From contig NZ_BMFQ01000002.1 in assembly GCF_014638915.1 (NCBI RefSeq), forward strand, positions 620,001 to 684,000: a stretch of 64,000 nucleotides of DNA, given 5' to 3'. A model generated the notes under the pieces. It searched no databases and was not told the origin of the DNA. It saw only the letters and a list, made by a program, of their open reading frames with translations. Made by a program: the position numbers and the translations under genes. This stretch comes from Xanthomarina arctica. Lineage in GTDB: Bacteria; Bacteroidota; Bacteroidia; Flavobacteriales; Flavobacteriaceae. How positions within the stretch are numbered: the stretch's first letter is position 1; each line of letters starts with the position of its first letter. Shown piece after piece: positions 25,972 through 34,326 of this stretch.

Positions 25972-26153
25972 TTATTCGTCTAATAACAGATTTAAATTCA
26001 CTGTAATATTATCGCGTGTGGCTTTACTAAACGGACATACCTTATGGGCTTTTTCAACTAAATCTTCTCCAGTTTCCAAATCTACTCCTGGAATGAAACA
26101 ATCTAAAGTAGCTTCTAGAAAAAAGCCATCTTCATCTTTACAAAATCCAATAA
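25972..26153 (-). pseudogene. Truncated ohr (organic hydroperoxide resistance) relic
   Basis: This 182-bp stretch aligns without gaps to the last 60 codons of the intact ohr gene at 29953-30381. By hand count there are about nine base differences, and all but one (Glu to Lys beside the resolving Cys motif VCPFS) keep the amino acid. Similarity stops sharply at 26153, and the first 80 or so codons, including the catalytic Cys segment, are missing. The mostly silent differences show that the fragment comes from a once-functional second ohr copy. Confidence 0.88.
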
Positions 26154-26379
26154 CGAGAATAAATTTCGGAAAACTATTTCTAGGCTATTGTACTCCTAAT
26201 TTATTTACGCTTTTCAGAATATAAAGGATGTTAAGCGTATTAGAGTATTTAAAATTTAATATTAGGTCATGATGACATTCTTGGTTACATACATGTAACT
26301 TCCCTCCTAGGTCGTTATATAAAATGTGTTCCGTAAACATTTAAAAAGCAACTTTTTACAATATATTTTTAATACCAAA
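26154..26379. other. Intergenic, no gene seen
   Basis: About 225 bp of A/T-rich sequence lies between the ohr relic and the 3' end of the S24 repressor gene. The missing 5' part of the ohr relic is not here, and no hairpin or promoter stood out. Confidence 0.4.
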
Positions 26380-26979
26380 CTACATCTTAATAACATGTGC
26401 CACAACACCCTGAACTTTAAAATCGGTGGTTAATATAATAGGCTGATGTTTTAAATTTGTAGAATGTGGCTTTAACACAATGGTACTTCCGTTATGTCTA
26501 AACTCTTTAACCGTGGCTTCGTCGTCTAGTAAAGCGAGAACTAAATCTCCAGTGTTGGCAGTCTGTTGTCGTTTAATGAGTAGTAAATCGCCACTATCAA
26601 TCCCTTTCGTATTCATAGAATCTCCACTAGCTCTCAATAAAAAATAATCAGTTGGGGTTTTAACCAGTTTTGTAGAAATTGGGATATGGGCTTCGATATG
26701 CTCTTCTGCAAAAACAGGTAATCCACACGCTACAGATCCGATTAATGGGATGTTTACTGTATCACTTTCAACGGTGTTATTAAAGACAGCTTGGTTGATA
26801 TCTAACAAATCTCTAGCTTCTACTTGCAGGATATTAGCAATCTCATACAACATTTCTAAACTGGGTTGCCTCCTATTTTGGACATAAGAATTCACCATGT
26901 TGTAACTCTTATTTAGCTTTTCGGCCAACCAAGTTTGCTTAATGCCTTTGTCTTCCAAAATGTCTTTAATGCGATTCAT
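26380..26979 (-). CDS. XRE/S24 repressor, LexA-UmuD-like autocleaving type
   Basis: This 199 aa protein has an N-terminal XRE helix-turn-helix (about 1-60, KQTWLAEKLNKSYNMVNSYV) and a C-terminal S24 peptidase domain (about 85-198). The catalytic Ser is in RASGDSMNT and the general-base Lys in DDEATVKEFR. The cleavage site is in the segment SVACGLPVFAEE. A Cys-Gly pair there corresponds to the UmuD type rather than the Ala-Gly of LexA. Such proteins are DNA-damage-controlled repressors that cleave themselves with RecA filaments. It is divergent from a DNA-repair radical-SAM operon, with palindromes in the shared 161-bp gap. Confidence 0.9.
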   Translation of the reverse strand: MNRIKDILEDKGIKQTWLAEKLNKSYNMVNSYVQNRRQPSLEMLYEIANILQVEARDLLDINQAVFNNTVESDTVNIPLIGSVACGLPVFAEEHIEAHIPISTKLVKTPTDYFLLRASGDSMNTKGIDSGDLLLIKRQQTANTGDLVLALLDDEATVKEFRHNGSTIVLKPHSTNLKHQPIILTTDFKVQGVVAHVIKM

Positions 26980-27004
26980 AATTCAATGGGTTGGTTTTCA
27001 GTAG

Positions 27005-27012
27005 CAAATATA
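27005..27012 (-). promoter_or_regulatory. -7 box of the S24 repressor gene
   Basis: TATATTTG on the minus strand fits TAnnTTTG and lies 26 bp before the start codon. The operator half-site at 27021-27032 is just upstream of it, which suits autorepression. Confidence 0.5.
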
Positions 27013-27020
27013 ATAAATTA

Positions 27021-27065
27021 CATAATAGTATATCATATTATGAGATAGTTATTTATACTATTATG
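27021..27065. promoter_or_regulatory. Operator of the S24 repressor
   Basis: A perfect 12-bp inverted repeat, CATAATAGTATA (27021-27032) and TATACTATTATG (27054-27065), with a third half-site ATATTATG at 27035-27042 in between. It lies between divergent repressor and repair genes, where a damage-responsive operator is expected. Confidence 0.62.
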
Positions 27066-27140
27066 ATATTATTTTCAAATACAACGCATTTTTAATTAGA
27101 TTAAGTTGTAGCTTTACGCCTTAAAATTAAATGCTTAAGT

Positions 27141-28403
27141 ATGTCTTTTGAACGTGTACAAGAAAAGTTAAATATCCTAGCAGATGCAGCTAAATACGAT
27201 GTGTCTTGCTCTTCTAGCGGAAGCAATAGAACCAATACCAACAAGGGATTGGGTAATGCATCGAATTCTGGTATTTGCCATACCTATACAGAAGATGGCC
27301 GTTGCGTGTCCTTATTAAAAATACTGCTTACCAACCATTGTATATTCGATTGTGCGTATTGTGTGACGCGCAAAAGCAACGATATAAAACGGGCGGCATT
27401 TCAGGTGCAAGAGGTAGTCGATTTAACTATAAACTTTTACAGACGGAATTATATTGAAGGTTTGTTTTTAAGTTCAGGCATTTTTAAAAGCGCCGATTAT
27501 ACCATGGAACGCTTAGTATCTGTGGCCAAAAAATTAAGATTAGAGGAAAACTTTAATGGTTATATTCATTTAAAATCTATTCCTGGTGCTAGTGACGAAC
27601 TTATGCGGGAAGCAGGTTTATATGCCGACCGGTTGAGTGTAAATATTGAAATTCCGACAGAAGAAGGCTTAAAACTTCTAGCTCCAGATAAAAACAGAGC
27701 GGATTTTATTAAGCCTATGGAAAAAGTTAAAAATGAAATCATTCAATATAAAAGTGAAAAGAAACTGATTAAAAGCACGCCAAAATATGCACCTGCTGGA
27801 CAAAGTACACAAATGATTGTAGGCGCGAGTGGCGAAAATGATATGCAAATCATGTACACTTCCAATTACTTTTACAAGAATTTTAATTTAAAGCGCGTGT
27901 ACTATTCGGGCTATGTGCCTATTAGTTACGATACGCGTTTACCGCAAATTGGCACGCCTGTACCCATGTTACGTGAAAACAGACTGTATCAAACCGATTG
28001 GTTATTGCGGTTTTACGGCTTTCATATTGAAGAAATTTTAAACAAAGACAATCAGTATTTAGATTTAGATATCGATCCGAAATTGGGATGGGCGTTACGG
28101 AATTTACACGAATTCCCTGTAGATGTTAATAAAGCCGATAAGCGCATGCTGGCAAGAATTCCGGGTTTAGGGATGAAATCGGTATTTAAAATATTAAGTG
28201 CCAGACGTTATAGACAACTTAATTGGGACCATTTAAAAGCAATTGGTATCTCTTTTAATCGTGCGCAATATTTTTTGATTTGTGCCTCCAACCAATTTGA
28301 AACTCGAGATCTGACACCCGAAAAAATTAAAGGGTTAATCTTACAAAACTCCAAGAGTAAATATACCAGCATGCTTAGTAACCAATTAAATCTTTTTGGG
28401 TAG
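27141..28403 (+). CDS. Putative DNA modification/repair radical SAM protein
   Basis: The 420 aa product has a radical-SAM cluster motif CX3CX2C in NHCIFDCAYC (about residue 71-80), which holds a 4Fe-4S cluster and SAM. A TIM-barrel core follows with LSSGIF, GYIHLKSIPGA and RLSVNIE. The C-terminal helix-hairpin-helix (NKADKRMLARIPGLGMKSVFKIL) is a DNA-binding element. This is the family annotated as 'putative DNA modification/repair radical SAM protein' (TIGR03916 as I recall), usually next to the TIGR03915 protein and sometimes linked to uracil-DNA glycosylase. The partner gene starts 9 bp downstream. The S24 repressor is divergent and probably controls the pair. Confidence 0.9.
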   Translation: MSFERVQEKLNILADAAKYDVSCSSSGSNRTNTNKGLGNASNSGICHTYTEDGRCVSLLKILLTNHCIFDCAYCVTRKSNDIKRAAFQVQEVVDLTINFYRRNYIEGLFLSSGIFKSADYTMERLVSVAKKLRLEENFNGYIHLKSIPGASDELMREAGLYADRLSVNIEIPTEEGLKLLAPDKNRADFIKPMEKVKNEIIQYKSEKKLIKSTPKYAPAGQSTQMIVGASGENDMQIMYTSNYFYKNFNLKRVYYSGYVPISYDTRLPQIGTPVPMLRENRLYQTDWLLRFYGFHIEEILNKDNQYLDLDIDPKLGWALRNLHEFPVDVNKADKRMLARIPGLGMKSVFKILSARRYRQLNWDHLKAIGISFNRAQYFLICASNQFETRDLTPEKIKGLILQNSKSKYTSMLSNQLNLFG

Positions 28404-28412
28404 TCCCCTGTT

Positions 28413-29177
28413 ATGGAAACCACTCTAATTTACGACGGCACATTCGACGGGTTCTTAACAGCCGTGTTTACAGCTTTTGATATGAAATTAAAAGCAGTGA
28501 CCATAGTAACTACAGAACGCTTTCAACAACCTTTATTTGGGAGTTACGAAACGGTGCATACGGATGCTGAGAAAGCAAATCGGGTTTGGACGGGCTTAAA
28601 AAAGAAACTATCTGCTAATGACTTACGCCGTTTTTATTATGCGTTTCTGAGTGAAAAACCCACTGTAGAAGACAGCTTGTTCCAAGCCATGGTTTATGTG
28701 TTTACCGCCAAAACCAATGTGGGATCTGATTATACCAATGTGCATATTTTGGAAATCTCTAAACTGACAAAAAACGTAGGACGAGAAAAACACAGAATGG
28801 AAGCTTTTGTGCGGTTTAAACTGACAAAAGATGGCGTTTATTTTGCAAATATAGAACCTGACTTTAATGTGTTACCACTTATAAAAAATCATTTTAAAAG
28901 ACGTTATGCCGACCAAAAATGGCTGATTTACGACTTAAAACGGAAGTATGGAATTTATTACGATTTAGAACAGGTAGATATCATTACCCTTGAATTTGAT
29001 GCTGATTTTGATCCGTCCAAAACATCGACAGATATTTTTGCTGCAATTGAATTAGAATTTCAGCAGTTATGGAACGATTATTTTAAAAGTACAAACATCG
29101 CGTCTCGGAAAAACATGAAACTGCATATACAACATGTACCGAAACGGTATTGGAAATATTTAAGTGAGAAACAGTAG
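28413..29177 (+). CDS. TIGR03915-family putative DNA repair protein
   Basis: The 254 aa protein begins TLIYDGTFDGFLTAVFTAF, the signature opening of the TIGR03915 family, followed by a helical region and DFNVLPLIKNHFKRRYADQKWLIYDLKRKYGIYYD. Family members accompany or are fused to uracil-DNA-glycosylase-like domains. This copy is the short stand-alone form without a glycosylase domain. It follows the radical-SAM gene by 9 bp, so it belongs to the same damage-inducible operon. Its exact chemistry is unknown. Confidence 0.88.
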   Translation: METTLIYDGTFDGFLTAVFTAFDMKLKAVTIVTTERFQQPLFGSYETVHTDAEKANRVWTGLKKKLSANDLRRFYYAFLSEKPTVEDSLFQAMVYVFTAKTNVGSDYTNVHILEISKLTKNVGREKHRMEAFVRFKLTKDGVYFANIEPDFNVLPLIKNHFKRRYADQKWLIYDLKRKYGIYYDLEQVDIITLEFDADFDPSKTSTDIFAAIELEFQQLWNDYFKSTNIASRKNMKLHIQHVPKRYWKYLSEKQ

Positions 29178-29196
29178 ATACTGTGCGTATATTGGT

Positions 29197-29814
29197 TCAA
29201 TAATACAATCTGAAATCGAGTAATTTACAGACATTGTAATGCCTTTGGTGCAACTCTTCAACCACATCAAACATATTATCATCTTCTTTAAATAAGTTAA
29301 AGAATGCTTTATCAAGGTTAGAACTACTTATACCATTATATGCATTACCATAGCCAGAAACTGCTTTTGCGCCTGTGATATCTAAAAAATATTGTGCCTC
29401 TTCTTCGTCTAAATCTAGAATTTTTGCATTTGAAAAATGTAAAATTTTTCCGCTTAAGCGACCTTCAAAAAGTTCAGCAATTTCCTGAAAACTATAATAA
29501 TAATCATTTAAACAAATGCTATTGGCTTCACCCTCCATAACCAAGTAGATTATTTCATAGTCTTTAAAATTATGATCATCTAAGATCAGTGTATTTAAGC
29601 TCTCTTCAAGACCTTCAATAGTGTCGCATGTTTTATGTATACTCGCTATTTCGTAGGTCAAAGCCAAGTGTTCCAAGCTTTCTTGGGCTTCGGTAACCTT
29701 CACCGTATCTATGTCTTGAACGCCTTCCAAACAATAAATAAAATAATCTGAATCTATAGCGTTTTCTTGGGGTAATTGGGGTCTTTTTTCTAACAAGTTT
29801 CTATATTTATGCAA
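29197..29814 (-). CDS. DUF6642-like cytoplasmic protein
   Basis: The 205 aa protein resembles what I recall as DUF6642: a FIYCLEGV strand near residue 30, an YEIIYLVMEGE strand and LSGKILHFSNAKILDL followed by FLDITGAKAVSGYG. The same positions in relatives read IHFSSC, similar to the Cys strand of caspase-like folds. Here the Cys is replaced by Asn-Ala, so a peptidase function is unlikely in this copy. The start is a TTG at 29814 because there is no usable ATG upstream or near, and another TTG is in frame 18 bases upstream. It converges with the repair operon, with only 19 bp between the two stop codons. Confidence 0.6.
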   Translation of the reverse strand: MHKYRNLLEKRPQLPQENAIDSDYFIYCLEGVQDIDTVKVTEAQESLEHLALTYEIASIHKTCDTIEGLEESLNTLILDDHNFKDYEIIYLVMEGEANSICLNDYYYSFQEIAELFEGRLSGKILHFSNAKILDLDEEEAQYFLDITGAKAVSGYGNAYNGISSSNLDKAFFNLFKEDDNMFDVVEELHQRHYNVCKLLDFRLYY

Positions 29815-29894
29815 CGTATTTGAAACGCAAAATTAAAACAACACTTTTAAACTTTTTAGCACTTTATAATAAAATTATTTTATAAACTTATTTA

Positions 29895-29924
29895 AAAAAA
29901 GCTCACCAGATGGTAAGCTTTTTT
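29895..29924 (-). terminator. Terminator of ohr
   Basis: The inverted repeat AAAAAAGCTCACCA / TGGTAAGCTTTTTT with a two-base loop and one mismatch lies 28 bp after the ohr stop codon and just before the DUF6642-like gene start. Confidence 0.8.
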
Positions 29925-29952
29925 ATATTTTTTTTTAAGTAGTAAACGTCTC

Positions 29953-30381
29953 TTATTCGTCTAATAATAAATTTAAATTCACTGTAATATTATCGCGTGT
30001 GGCTTTACTAAACGGACATACTTCATGGGCTTTTTCAACTAAATCTTCTCCAGTTTCCAAATCTACTCCTGGAATAAAACAATCTAGGGTTGCCTCTAGA
30101 AAAAAGCCATCTTCATCTTTACAAAATCCAATAATAGCCGTAACGCTTAACTCATCTTCATCAATTTCAATTCCTTCACTTTTAGCTACTGCTTGAATTG
30201 CTCCTCCAAAGCATGCTGCATAAGCTGCACCGAATAGTTGTTCTGGATTGGCACCATTACCTCCATCTCCACCCATAGATTTAGGAACTGATAAATCAAA
30301 ATCTATTGGACTATTTTCTGATGCGACCTGACCTTTTCTACCGCCTGTTGCAACTGTGGTTGCTTCATATAATGTTTTCAT
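29953..30381 (-). CDS. ohr: Organic hydroperoxide resistance protein (Ohr)
   Basis: This is a 142 aa OsmC/Ohr-superfamily thiol peroxidase. The family length is 140-145 aa. Key residues are the catalytic Cys in AAYAACFGGAI (about residue 55), the resolving Cys in EVCPFSKATR (about 122) and the Arg/Glu region near MGGDGGNGANPEQL. It reduces organic hydroperoxides and fatty-acid peroxides in the cytoplasm using lipoylated proteins in known members. A truncated second copy is at 25972-26153. The usual OhrR MarR-type regulator gene is not adjacent. No clear promoter element was seen. Confidence 0.95.
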   Translation of the reverse strand: MKTLYEATTVATGGRKGQVASENSPIDFDLSVPKSMGGDGGNGANPEQLFGAAYAACFGGAIQAVAKSEGIEIDEDELSVTAIIGFCKDEDGFFLEATLDCFIPGVDLETGEDLVEKAHEVCPFSKATRDNITVNLNLLLDE

Positions 30382-30497
30382 CTTTTTCGTTTTTATAATT
30401 TAGATATGTAAGATAACACCATAAATATATTTAATAAAACGAAATTTCATAAAGTTCTCTTAAAATACAATAGATGTTTTCAGCGGATTGAAAGCAT

Positions 30498-31022
30498 CTA
30501 GAAACCCTTATTTTTAAAATATTCTATTAGAATATCACTCTTAGTTTTATCTAATTTGCGCGGGTTAGAATCCAAAACATAATAAGAACCATTATAACCA
30601 AATCTGTTATTAAACCCATATTCACAGATGACTTTTTCTGGAGCAAAGAGCGTATGCATGGTATAATCTGTATTGTATTCGTGTACCGTGTTTTCATCGA
30701 TACCATCTCCATAGTTGAAGAAAGTCAAGGACCAATTCACATTTTTATTTTTGTGTAAAAAGGAATCCTTTTCTATATATCTTACTATAAAGCTATCGAT
30801 AGTTATTTTGTGTTGCTCTTTTTTTTGGTCAAAATTCTTTACCACGAAAAAGTCGTTTCGGGTTTTTGAGTACCAACCATAAGTTTCTAAGGTGTCTTTG
30901 TTTATTATTATTTCATCTGGCGCTAAGTGAACTATTTTGAAGGTGTTATCCTCTGGTTTTTTCTTACAAGAGAGGATCAACAAAAACGATATCGAAAAAA
31001 TAAGCACTCTAATAATTGTCAT
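30498..31022 (-). CDS. Hypothetical lipoprotein (174 aa)
   Basis: This is an unrecognised lipoprotein with a lipobox ILSC (LLILSCKKK, Cys19). The mature part is beta-rich, with no repeats or known motif. It starts 46 bp before the 3' end of the FtsX-like permease gene and may be transcribed in the same unit (ybbA-ybbP-lipoprotein). No function can be assigned. Confidence 0.68.
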   Translation of the reverse strand: MTIIRVLIFSISFLLILSCKKKPEDNTFKIVHLAPDEIIINKDTLETYGWYSKTRNDFFVVKNFDQKKEQHKITIDSFIVRYIEKDSFLHKNKNVNWSLTFFNYGDGIDENTVHEYNTDYTMHTLFAPEKVICEYGFNNRFGYNGSYYVLDSNPRKLDKTKSDILIEYFKNKGF

Positions 31023-31068
31023 AACAGAAATAGATATACGTCATTGATTAATATTAATGGCTTGTAGC

Positions 31069-33615
31069 CTAACTCTCCCTGCGCAACACTTCTAAAGGCG
31101 AACTTCTCAATACCGTTTGAATGTTGCTCAATCCAATAATTAACACCAAGAGCGTGATTCCTGGCATAAAAATTAAAAAAGGAATTCCAGATGGAATAAA
31201 TGGCTCTTTAAAAACAAATAAAGCTAAACACAGACTACTAACTAAAGCCAATAGCAAGCCTACCAAACTTCCTAAAAGCCCTAAAAAGAGGTATTCGAAA
31301 GCTGAAATTTGTAAGATCTGTTTGTTTTTAGCTCCAAGGGTTCGCAACAACACACTTTCTTTAATTCGCTGATATTTACTGGTTCTTACAGAACCAATCA
31401 ATACAATAATTCCTGTGAAAATACTGAAAAATGCCATAAAATTAATCACCCATGACACCTTATCAAGAATATCTTCTACAAGTGTAAATATTTGTCGTAA
31501 ATCGATAATAGAAACATTCGGGAATTTAGATACCAAATCTTGTTGCAAAGCAGCAGAGCTTACTTCATCTGGCACCATCGTGGTAAAAACGTTAAATTGA
31601 GGAGCATCTTCTAAAACACCTGTTGGAAAAACAATGGTGAAATTGAGTTGGATTTGAGACCAATCCACTTTTCGAATACTTCCTACAGTTGTTTCCATTA
31701 AAACCCCTTGCACATTAAAAACCACCGCATCTCCAACAGTTAACTGGGAATCGTTGGCCAGATTATCTGAAATAGAAATTACTATAGGCTCTCCTGGTTT
31801 GATGTATGGTACCCACTCGCCTGCCATTAATTCTTCTGAAGCTATTAGTGAATCTCGATAAGTTGTTCTAAACTCATGATTTAAAAGCCAACCCTTTATT
31901 TGTCTGGTTGTATCCTGACGGATCTCATTTACCAAACGGCCATTTAGGCTTTCCATGCGCATGGTAACCAGAGGCATGTTATTAAGTACTGCTAAGTTTT
32001 TTGATGTAATACTTTCTGCAACAGCATCTTTTTGATCTGGTTGCACATCCAATATAATAATGTTGGCATTTTCTGTGGTTTGTCCGACTTCTGTTTTAGC
32101 TAATAAAATATCCTTAGTAAAATATAAGGTACTTATTAGAAACGTCCCTAAACCTATGGCAACTACTAATACAACAGTTTGATTATTGGGTCTAAAGAGA
32201 TTTAACAAACTTTGTCTGGCAGTAAAGCTCCAATGTTTTGGAAAAAAACGCTTAATTGTTTTTATAAAACCTAAAGCGACAGCGGCCAACAAGGTAAAAG
32301 TAATGACAGTTGCACCTACAAAACCCAAGGCATAAAGAGGATCTTTTAGCAGCCAAAGTGAAAATAGAAATAGGAATACTAAAATGATTCCGAAGACCAA
32401 AAACCGTACGTTTCTAGGTTCTTGAGAGCCATTTTCATCTACCCGTAAGACATCTAAAGGCGACACATACCAAGTACGAAGTAATGGTAAGAGCGCAAAT
32501 AACACCGACATGAAGAGCCCTAAGAATATTCCTATTAAAATAGGTTGAGCGGAAATGGTTATTTCCAAGGTAAAGGGTAAAAAATCTTTTAAGAGATATG
32601 GAAATACGGTTTGCAGGGCAACGCCTATCAGGGATCCTATAGCACCACCCACAATTCCAATGCCCGCAATTTGAATTAAGAAAATCAGAAAACTCTGAAG
32701 TCTGGAAGCTCCCATGCATTTTAAGATAGCAATCGCTTTTAATTTTTCTTTAATATATATATGAACTGAACTCGCAATTCCGATACAGCCTAATAATAAG
32801 GCGATAAAGGCTGCTAAATTCAAGAATTTACCCACATTGTCATAACGTTTCCCTAAGCGTTCTGTGGTGCTGGTATGCGTATCTAAATCGGCATTTTCTA
32901 AATCGAGGGCCGGCTCTATTTTAGCTTCTAAGCGCTCTAAATTAAAGGTGTCCGATACTTTATAGAAATATTGATATTCTTTTCTACTTCCAAACTGCAA
33001 TAATTCTGTGCTTTCTACAAATCGATATGGAATTACTACTGGAGGTGCCACCGAACTTGAAACAGCAGAATTACCTGGCATGGATTTTAAAGCTCCTGCA
33101 ATAGGCAATGTCAGTTGTCCTATTTTAATAGAATCTCCTGGTTTCATGTTGAATTGCAACATCAAAGTCGCATCAACCAATGCTCCACCTGACTGTTGAT
33201 AACTATTTGATGCAGAAGATGGTTCCGTATTTATTTTACCATAAAAAGGAAAATCCCCTTTCATCCCTTGAACCTTAACTAATTTGGTGCCTCCGTTTTT
33301 TGGAAACGCAATCATGGATACAAAATTAACCTCTGAAGCATCCGGTTTTAAAGAGTCGATAATGGCTTGAGCCCGCTCTGTTGGTAATTGCCTGGAATCT
33401 ATAATATAATCAGCTCCCATCAAAGTTTTCGACTGACTTTGGATATTATCCTTTAAATTGGAGCTAAACAGTTGTATAGAAACCACAGCCGCGATTCCTA
33501 ATATGATGGACGCCATAAATAACAGCAGGCGCACTTTGCTGGCTTTGGCATCGCGCCATGCCATTTTAAACAACCAGCCTATTTGTAGTTTATTTGTTTC
33601 GTTGGGATGCTTCAC
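31069..33615 (-). CDS. ybbP: ABC transporter permease of the FtsX/YbbP type
   Basis: This 848 aa membrane protein has one N-terminal TM helix (about 30-50, after WLFKMAWRDAKASKVRLLLF) and a large periplasmic domain. A first FtsX block of TM helices (about 265-375) is followed by a central pair (about 405-450), a second periplasmic domain and a final FtsX block (about 715-845). These match E. coli YbbP, the permease that partners YbbA. The frame overlaps the ybbA 3' end by 26 bp. An internal Met at 33564 is an alternative start, but the segment before it is conserved in the family. The physiological substrate is unknown; lipid or lipoprotein handling is usual for the FtsX group. Confidence 0.88.
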   Translation of the reverse strand: MKHPNETNKLQIGWLFKMAWRDAKASKVRLLLFMASIILGIAAVVSIQLFSSNLKDNIQSQSKTLMGADYIIDSRQLPTERAQAIIDSLKPDASEVNFVSMIAFPKNGGTKLVKVQGMKGDFPFYGKINTEPSSASNSYQQSGGALVDATLMLQFNMKPGDSIKIGQLTLPIAGALKSMPGNSAVSSSVAPPVVIPYRFVESTELLQFGSRKEYQYFYKVSDTFNLERLEAKIEPALDLENADLDTHTSTTERLGKRYDNVGKFLNLAAFIALLLGCIGIASSVHIYIKEKLKAIAILKCMGASRLQSFLIFLIQIAGIGIVGGAIGSLIGVALQTVFPYLLKDFLPFTLEITISAQPILIGIFLGLFMSVLFALLPLLRTWYVSPLDVLRVDENGSQEPRNVRFLVFGIILVFLFLFSLWLLKDPLYALGFVGATVITFTLLAAVALGFIKTIKRFFPKHWSFTARQSLLNLFRPNNQTVVLVVAIGLGTFLISTLYFTKDILLAKTEVGQTTENANIIILDVQPDQKDAVAESITSKNLAVLNNMPLVTMRMESLNGRLVNEIRQDTTRQIKGWLLNHEFRTTYRDSLIASEELMAGEWVPYIKPGEPIVISISDNLANDSQLTVGDAVVFNVQGVLMETTVGSIRKVDWSQIQLNFTIVFPTGVLEDAPQFNVFTTMVPDEVSSAALQQDLVSKFPNVSIIDLRQIFTLVEDILDKVSWVINFMAFFSIFTGIIVLIGSVRTSKYQRIKESVLLRTLGAKNKQILQISAFEYLFLGLLGSLVGLLLALVSSLCLALFVFKEPFIPSGIPFLIFMPGITLLVLIIGLSNIQTVLRSSPLEVLRRES

Positions 33616-34300
33616 GGGACGGGGTAGGTTGATTTGTTACTATTTTACCACCTTTTAGTTTCAAGATGTGCTGTGTTCTATTGGCTAACTCTAAATCGTG
33701 CGTAATAATCACTAAAGTCGTTCCGTTTTCCTTATTTAATTCTAAAAGTAATTGGATCACTTTTTCTCCAGTTTCATCATCTAAATTCCCCGTAGGTTCA
33801 TCAGCAAACAATATTGATGGCGAGTTTGCAAAAGCTCGGGCTAAGGCCACACGCTGTTGTTCACCACCAGAGAGTTGCGATGGGTAATGGTGCATTCGGT
33901 CTCCTAATCCCACTTTTTCTAACAAGCTTTTACTTTTTGAGGTCGCATTTTTTGCGCCTTGTAATTCTAAAGGCACGCTCACATTCTCAAGAGCCGTTAA
34001 TGTTGGAAGCAGTTGAAAATTCTGAAATATAAAACCCACTTCCTTATTTCTTAATTGGGCACGTTGGTCTTCGTTTAAGATATTCAAATTCTGTCCGCAG
34101 AGCTCTACAGTTCCTGAATTAGGTTGATCTAGCCCAGCACAAAGCCCTAATAAAGTAGTCTTTCCACTTCCCGAAGGTCCAACAATGGAAAAGGTTTGTC
34201 CTTGTTCCACATCAAACGAAATATCATGTAATACCGTTAATTGTTTGTTACCACTGGAATATGTCTTTTCCAACCCAGTAATCTTTAATATCTTTGACAT
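33590..34300 (-). CDS. ybbA: ABC transporter ATP-binding protein YbbA
   Basis: This is a 236 aa ATPase of the LolD/MacB group. Walker A is GPSGSGKTTLLG (about 40-50), the Q-loop is FIFQNFQLLPTLTALENV, the signature is QLSGGEQQRVALARA and Walker B is ILFADEPTGNLDDETG; the switch His is in VIITHD. The length and the 'EPTGNLD' D-loop are typical of the YbbA/LolD family. It overlaps the permease gene and is divergent from the tesA-like gene with only 26 bp between start codons, the same gene order as tesA/ybbA/ybbP in proteobacteria. The promoter must lie within or overlap the neighbouring gene. Confidence 0.93.
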   Translation of the reverse strand: MSKILKITGLEKTYSSGNKQLTVLHDISFDVEQGQTFSIVGPSGSGKTTLLGLCAGLDQPNSGTVELCGQNLNILNEDQRAQLRNKEVGFIFQNFQLLPTLTALENVSVPLELQGAKNATSKSKSLLEKVGLGDRMHHYPSQLSGGEQQRVALARAFANSPSILFADEPTGNLDDETGEKVIQLLLELNKENGTTLVIITHDLELANRTQHILKLKGGKIVTNQPTPSREASQRNK

Positions 34301-34326
34301 CTAAATTCTAATTTAAATACAGACTT

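Noticed and set aside
25874-26224. Plus-strand open frame of 116 codons
   Set aside because: It runs antisense over the ohr relic, which explains its open state; the protein has no family features.
32435-32719. 94-codon minus-strand frame within the YbbP gene
   Set aside because: It is a same-strand frame-shift shadow with Cys/Arg-rich composition not matching real proteins here.
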